A stretch of DNA of 8,794 nt. Origin: CAZOIA01 sp964579675. Lineage in GTDB: Bacteria; Planctomycetota; Phycisphaerae; UBA1845; PWPN01. Shown in pieces: positions 5,523-8,794 of the stretch. The notes below the pieces were generated by a model. The model was not told the origin of the DNA. It did not search any database and saw nothing but the letters and a program-made list of their open reading frames with translations. Position 1 is the stretch's first letter, and each line of letters opens with the position of its first letter. Both the position numbers and the translations under genes were made by a program. The stretch spans positions 1-8,794 of the forward strand of contig CAZOIA010000217.1 of the NCBI GenBank assembly GCA_964579675.1. Direction: 5' to 3'.

Positions 5523-5864
5523 TCACTGGCTCAGCCGCACCCGCACGGTCGCATCCGCGTCGGCCGCCGCCTTCACCGTCTTACCGATGAGCTTGTTGGC
5601 GCCCGATTCGTCGTCGGTCTTGGCCTCGCTATCGGCCACGTCCCAGTAGACCGTGGCGCCGGCGGAGACCGCCGTCCCGCCGCCGGTCGCCTTCGGGAAG
5701 TCGAACACGCCGGTGACCGCCAGCGCGCCGAGCGCGCTGGCTGCGATCGGGCTCTTCGCGATGCCGACCAGGTCACCCTGAACGACCACGTCTCCCGCCG
5801 CGACGTCGGCGCCCGGCGTGTAGTCGATCGAACTGCCATCGTGAACGTATGTCACCAGTGCCAT
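5523..5864 (-). CDS. DUF2190 family capsid decoration protein
   Basis: The product has 113 residues. It starts MALVTYVHDGSSIDYTPGAD, followed by VAAGDVVVQGDLVGIAKSPI (21-40), LGALAVTGVFDFPKATG (46-62), SAGATVYWDV (67-76), and ends with GKTVKAAADADATVRVRL. This is the usual order of the DUF2190 family of short, beta-barrel-like proteins encoded right after major capsid genes. Members are thought to be capsid cement or decoration proteins. GAGGAG lies about nine bases upstream of the ATG at 5864, in a 30-base gap after the capsid stop. A strong site here fits a protein needed in high copy. Confidence 0.9.
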   Translation of the reverse strand: MALVTYVHDGSSIDYTPGADVAAGDVVVQGDLVGIAKSPIAASALGALAVTGVFDFPKATGGGTAVSAGATVYWDVADSEAKTDDESGANKLIGKTVKAAADADATVRVRLSQ

Positions 5865-5894
5865 GACTCATTGCTCCTCAAACCGAAAGCCTCA

Positions 5895-8009
5895 TCACGC
5901 CTCGCCCTTCGCCTTCACGCCGCCCTTGGGCTCCTGCAGCGCGACACCGAAATCATGGTAGCCGCGCATCTGCACGCCCAGCACGTTGAAGTCCGCCTCC
6001 GCGGTCTCGATCGTCGGCGACTCCTGGCCGTTCAGGAACGCAACCTCGATCACGGGCAGGTCGTTCGGATCGGCCAGCAGGTACCACGCCTTGGCCGACG
6101 AGCCGGTGTACTGAGCGTTGGCCAGGTACCGGCTGACCTCGGCCCGGAACTTGCCCGCATGCGGGTTGGCCACCGGGTACTTCGTGCTGGCCGTCGTGTC
6201 GCGGATCTCCAGCGACTTGAACAGCATCGTGGCCATCGCGCTGAGCGACGTGGGCACCAGCAGCACCGCCGGCATGATGCCGATAGGCTTGCCGTCTGCG
6301 TCGGTCTGGTCCATGAACGTCTGCTCGGCCTTGCTCAGGCCGTCGATGCTCAGGACGGTGTCGGCGCCCTCGAGGTAGTTGTTGTTGGCGGCCTTGAAGA
6401 AGTTGGCGTTGTTCAGAAAGATGGTCCAGAACACGTCGTTGATCTTCAGGCCCGATCCACGCCCGAGCTTGCGGGGCACGGTGGTGATCGCGCCCAGGTC
6501 GTCGTTAATGATGTCCCGCCGATCGATGGACAGCAGCAGGCCGTAGGTGTCGGCCTTATTCTGGTAGGATTCCTCGCCCAGCGTCCCGTGTTTCAACTCA
6601 CCGCCGGGGGCGACCTGCTCGTACTGGTCCTTGCCGATCAGCCGGTAGCTCGTGACCGTTTTGAAGTCGCTGACGTTGCGGACGGAGGTGACGTTGCGCC
6701 AAGTGCGTTCGACGCTGAAGAAGCCCTCGAGCAGGAACTTGTTCGCGACGTTGGACAGGATCCCGCCGATGTCGATCGTCGAGAAGGCCGCCTGCAGGTT
6801 GTGGCCGAACGCGTAGCGCAGCACCGACCGGCTGTCGCGGAAGTTCCGGCCGGTGAACCCATTGGCCCACGCGGCCTCCAGCAGTAGCTCCTGCAGGCCA
6901 ATCCCGCCCCGGAACCGCTTGCTGGCCGCCTCGAGCGTCTTCTCGTCGTGGAGTTCCTCCACGTCTGCCAGGTTGGCGGTCAGCATGCACGCGGCCTCCA
7001 GGATCTGGCCGTCCATTGCCTGGTCCACCACGCGCACGGCCGGTGCCTTGGGCCGCGAGGCACGGAGGAGCTCGAGCTCGCACTTGTCCGTGCTCCAGCC
7101 CTCCGCAATCGCCCTCTCCTCGAGCTCCGGGAACCGGCCGTTGCAGACGCGCCGGATCGCGGCGAGCCGCTTCGTCTCGGCAATCGCCTTGGCACGAATC
7201 TCCGGTACCGGATCGGCGGAGGGGCTAGCCTCCGTGCTAACCTCGTCCGCCGCCTCATCACGCGTGACTTCCGGCTCGGTCCCCGCCTCTGAAGCCTCAA
7301 CGACTTCCGTGTCTTTCGTCTCGTCCATGGATTGACTCTCCTGCCGTTGTGCCGCGATGGTCGCGGCGGTATTGCTGTCTGCCCCGAGGTCCACGAAGCT
7401 GATTTCGCCCAGCACTGTTCTGCGCGCCACGTACAGCGGGCCCTCGAGCGTCCGGCCGTTAACGGTCACCGCCTTGCCGGCCCGGACGAACTCGGACTGC
7501 TGCACGGCCGCGCCGAGCGACGCCTGCCACGGGAAACCCCGCCTTCCACTTGCCACGACCTCCCGGGCCGCGAGCGTGTCGCGCGACACGATGCCCTCGG
7601 CCACCAGCCGGCCGTTCTCTACGGCGATGCGCTCAGTGTGCCCTACGCCGGCGTACATGCTGTGCCCAAACCGAACGGGGCGGCGCTGCGACGGGATCAT
7701 GAGCCCTGCGAAGTCCACGACGACCGGGAAGCGCCAGCCCTCGATGCGCATCGCGTCGCCCGAGTACGCCACCATCGTGAAGCGCGGGATGGACTCGCCA
7801 TCACCCTCGGCCTGGGCGGCCTCGATCGTGATGTTGCCGGCGTCGCAGACCAGGTCGATGTGGCCGGTCGCGGAGACGTCCGCCTGCCGTTGGCACACTG
7901 CAAGCCGCTGATCGCTGTCGGGGAACTCCCGCTTCATCACGTCATCCTCCATGCACCGCCGCACGAACGCCGCGCGCGGCTCACCGTCATACCGCTTCGG
8001 CAACGGCAT
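5895..8009 (-). CDS. Prohead protease / major capsid protein fusion
   Basis: The product has 704 residues. Residues 1-40 are a conserved-looking leader (FVRRCMEDDVMKREFP, QRLAVC). Residues about 50-220 are an HK97-type prohead serine protease: RFGH at 113-116 gives the putative catalytic His116, WQASLGA (161-167) gives Ser164, and GEISFVDLGAD (201-211) gives Glu202 as probable third member. An acidic linker follows at about 228-265. A helical, charged, scaffold-like segment spans about 269-325. A Mu gpT-like capsid domain runs from about 331 to 704 and includes YEQVAPGGELKHGTLGEESY (463-482), SIDRRDIINDDLGA and GLKINDVFW. The protease should cleave scaffold and itself during prohead maturation. 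The ATG at 8009 has GGAGG six bases upstream and lies 23 bases inside the portal gene's end. An internal ATG at 7328 (residue 228) also has a Shine-Dalgarno site. Confidence 0.92.
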   Translation of the reverse strand: MPLPKRYDGEPRAAFVRRCMEDDVMKREFPDSDQRLAVCQRQADVSATGHIDLVCDAGNITIEAAQAEGDGESIPRFTMVAYSGDAMRIEGWRFPVVVDFAGLMIPSQRRPVRFGHSMYAGVGHTERIAVENGRLVAEGIVSRDTLAAREVVASGRRGFPWQASLGAAVQQSEFVRAGKAVTVNGRTLEGPLYVARRTVLGEISFVDLGADSNTAATIAAQRQESQSMDETKDTEVVEASEAGTEPEVTRDEAADEVSTEASPSADPVPEIRAKAIAETKRLAAIRRVCNGRFPELEERAIAEGWSTDKCELELLRASRPKAPAVRVVDQAMDGQILEAACMLTANLADVEELHDEKTLEAASKRFRGGIGLQELLLEAAWANGFTGRNFRDSRSVLRYAFGHNLQAAFSTIDIGGILSNVANKFLLEGFFSVERTWRNVTSVRNVSDFKTVTSYRLIGKDQYEQVAPGGELKHGTLGEESYQNKADTYGLLLSIDRRDIINDDLGAITTVPRKLGRGSGLKINDVFWTIFLNNANFFKAANNNYLEGADTVLSIDGLSKAEQTFMDQTDADGKPIGIMPAVLLVPTSLSAMATMLFKSLEIRDTTASTKYPVANPHAGKFRAEVSRYLANAQYTGSSAKAWYLLADPNDLPVIEVAFLNGQESPTIETAEADFNVLGVQMRGYHDFGVALQEPKGGVKAKGEA
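7326..7342 (-). promoter_or_regulatory. Possible internal ribosome-binding site and start in the protease-capsid fusion
   Basis: AGGAG at 7338-7342 lies nine bases before an in-frame ATG at 7326-7328, residue Met228 of the fusion. This is just after the last protease motif and before the acidic linker. Starting here would give a 477-residue scaffold-plus-capsid precursor without the protease. The arrangement parallels the lambda C/Nu3 internal start. The site is visible in the sequence; its use is inferred. Confidence 0.5.
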
Positions 8010-8794
8010 CCTCGTCCTCCGTGACGTCGTCTTCGTCAGCGTCTTCGGGCTTTGGACTGTGAACTGCGGACTGCTCCAGCCCCAGCTCGCGGATCAGCTC
8101 GACCTCGCGGGCTCGTTGGCGAAGCTCGCTCTCCCAGTCCAGGCCCGCCTTGGCGTACTCCGCGGCGAGCGTCGTGGTGTGGCTGGCCAGACGCGTGGCC
8201 TGTGCGTTGGCCTCCTTGGCCGGATCGACGTGCTCGAAGCCGTCCCAGAACCACTGGTGCGGGAACTCGACGTCGAGCATGCGCACTGATTGCGGAAGGT
8301 ACCCCTCGATAAGCACGGCCTCGTCGAGCCAGGCCTTGAGCACGCGGTCGAGAACCACGTCGCCGAGGTAGGCCTGGTCGATGCGGATCGCCTTGAAAAA
8401 CGCTTGATGGTCCAGCCGGCCGGAGGCGTAGTTGTAGCCCGAGCTGTTGCCCGCCGCGATGTTGAACGGCATGTTCAAGCATCGCGAGATCTCGTTGATG
8501 ATCTCGTGCTTGAAGTCGCCGTAAACCGTCGTGGGTTGCTCGGCTTTGACCTGGCCGATCTTCCAGCCGAACGGCATGGTCATCCACGTGCCGCGGTCCA
8601 TCTCCACCGTGTCCAGCGGCTCGACCTCCGAGGTCTCGGTATCGGCCGGGGCGTCGGTGTAGATCACGCCGGAAGGCAGCGCCGCCTGCTCCGCAGACCC
8701 CAGCACGGCCAGCGTGTAGCGCCGCAACATCGCGAACAACGACAGCGAGCTGGTGATCTCGGGAATCCCGCGGCTCTGGCCCGGGCGCTCGGCC
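7987..8794 (-). CDS. Portal protein, lambda gpB-like, C-terminal part (runs off right edge)
   Basis: The frame is open to the right edge, where it reads AERPGQSRGIPEITSSLSLF into MLRRYTLAVLGSAEQAA. The ERPGQ.RG.PE... L..F.ML..Y motif is a landmark of lambda-type portals, so TTG 8739 and ATG 8730 are internal codons, not starts. Further signs are GTWMTMPFGWKIGQVKAEQP, FKHEIINEISRCLNMPFNIAAGNSSGYNYASGRLD (Y.S.R.D is typical of portals) and QWFWDGFEHVDPAKEANA. The C-terminus is strongly acidic (PEDADEDDVTEDED). About 268 residues are present, roughly half of a normal 500-residue portal. The dodecameric portal ring sits at the capsid vertex, and is the DNA entry and exit channel. Its TGA lies 23 bases inside the protease-capsid gene, so the two are probably coupled. 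Confidence 0.92.
   Translation of the reverse strand, partial: AERPGQSRGIPEITSSLSLFAMLRRYTLAVLGSAEQAALPSGVIYTDAPADTETSEVEPLDTVEMDRGTWMTMPFGWKIGQVKAEQPTTVYGDFKHEIINEISRCLNMPFNIAAGNSSGYNYASGRLDHQAFFKAIRIDQAYLGDVVLDRVLKAWLDEAVLIEGYLPQSVRMLDVEFPHQWFWDGFEHVDPAKEANAQATRLASHTTTLAAEYAKAGLDWESELRQRAREVELIRELGLEQSAVHSPKPEDADEDDVTEDEDAVAEAV
8054..8074. repeat. Three imperfect tandem heptamers in the portal C-terminus
   Basis: On the plus strand the units are GGACTGT, GAACTGC and GGACTGC, a seven-base period with two variable positions. They encode the QSAVHSP part of the portal tail on the other strand. Since seven is not a multiple of three, each unit reads in a different frame. Copy number is low and chance cannot be excluded. 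Confidence 0.4.

Noticed and set aside
3993..5894. Promoters or terminators in the larger gaps (3993-4025 and 5865-5894)
   Set aside because: The gaps are about 30 bases, hold only ribosome-binding sites, and show no hairpin with a T-run or convincing -35/-10 pair.
5514..6887. 457-codon open frame on the plus strand
   Set aside because: It lies antisense to the capsid and DUF2190 genes, whose products have recognisable motifs; its Arg/Val/Gly/His-rich translation is typical of high-GC shadow frames.
7332..8024. 230-codon open frame on the plus strand
   Set aside because: It is antisense to the protease domain, which carries His, Ser and Glu motifs in the right order.
8730..8739. TTG 8739 or ATG 8730 as the portal start
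   Set aside because: The frame continues to the window edge with the portal motif AERPGQSRGIPE, so these are internal codons.
1..8794. CRISPR arrays, tRNAs, insertion sequences, attachment sites
   Set aside because: No regularly spaced repeats, cloverleaf sequences, transposase motifs or terminal repeats were seen on either strand; the DNA is almost wholly coding.

Overview
The window is a single tightly packed, leftward (minus-strand) block of virion-assembly genes from a tailed phage or, more likely, a prophage. In transcription order (high to low coordinates) the layout is: portal protein (5' part off the right edge), prohead protease fused to a Mu gpT-like major capsid protein, DUF2190 capsid-decoration protein, head-tail adaptor candidate, one-helix membrane protein, tail-terminator candidate, a four-gene cassette of accessory or unknown proteins ending in a parallel beta-helix protein, HK97 gp10-like tail-completion protein, major tail tube protein, tail-assembly chaperone with a programmed -1 frameshift, and two consecutive putative lipoproteins, the second running off the left edge. 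I see no tRNA, rRNA, CRISPR array, insertion sequence, promoter or terminator. Genes abut, overlap by 1 to 23 bases or are separated by at most about 33 bases, so this looks like part of one late operon whose promoter lies to the right and whose end (probably tape measure and baseplate or tip genes) lies to the left.

A tail tube followed by a frameshifted chaperone, with no sheath gene beside it, suggests a long non-contractile (siphovirus-type) tail, although the capsid is of the Mu gpT-like kind. The host cannot be fixed from this DNA. High GC, good Shine-Dalgarno sites, GTG starts and lipobox lipoproteins indicate a GC-rich Gram-negative-type bacterium. The fused protease/capsid plus DUF2190 layout, and the beta-helix protein's C-terminal motif, recall prophages of Planctomycetota and similar environmental bacteria; that is an impression only.

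The most interesting points are these. (1) A -1 slip site GTTAAAC at 836-842 joins the chaperone to a 110-residue second part whose reading frame is open well before its only ATG. (2) The 704-residue protease-capsid fusion has an internal ATG at 7328 with a strong Shine-Dalgarno site, exactly at the protease/capsid junction, so capsid could be made separately and in excess. (3) A four-gene cassette at 2087-4445, ending in a tailspike-like beta-helix protein, sits between the connector genes and the tail tube. (4) Two lipoproteins occupy the place just after the chaperone where the tape measure gene is usually found. (5) A holin-like small membrane protein lies among the connector genes. None of this amounts to a clear new defence or enzymatic system. 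It is a structural operon with some unusual accessory genes and two translation-level control features.
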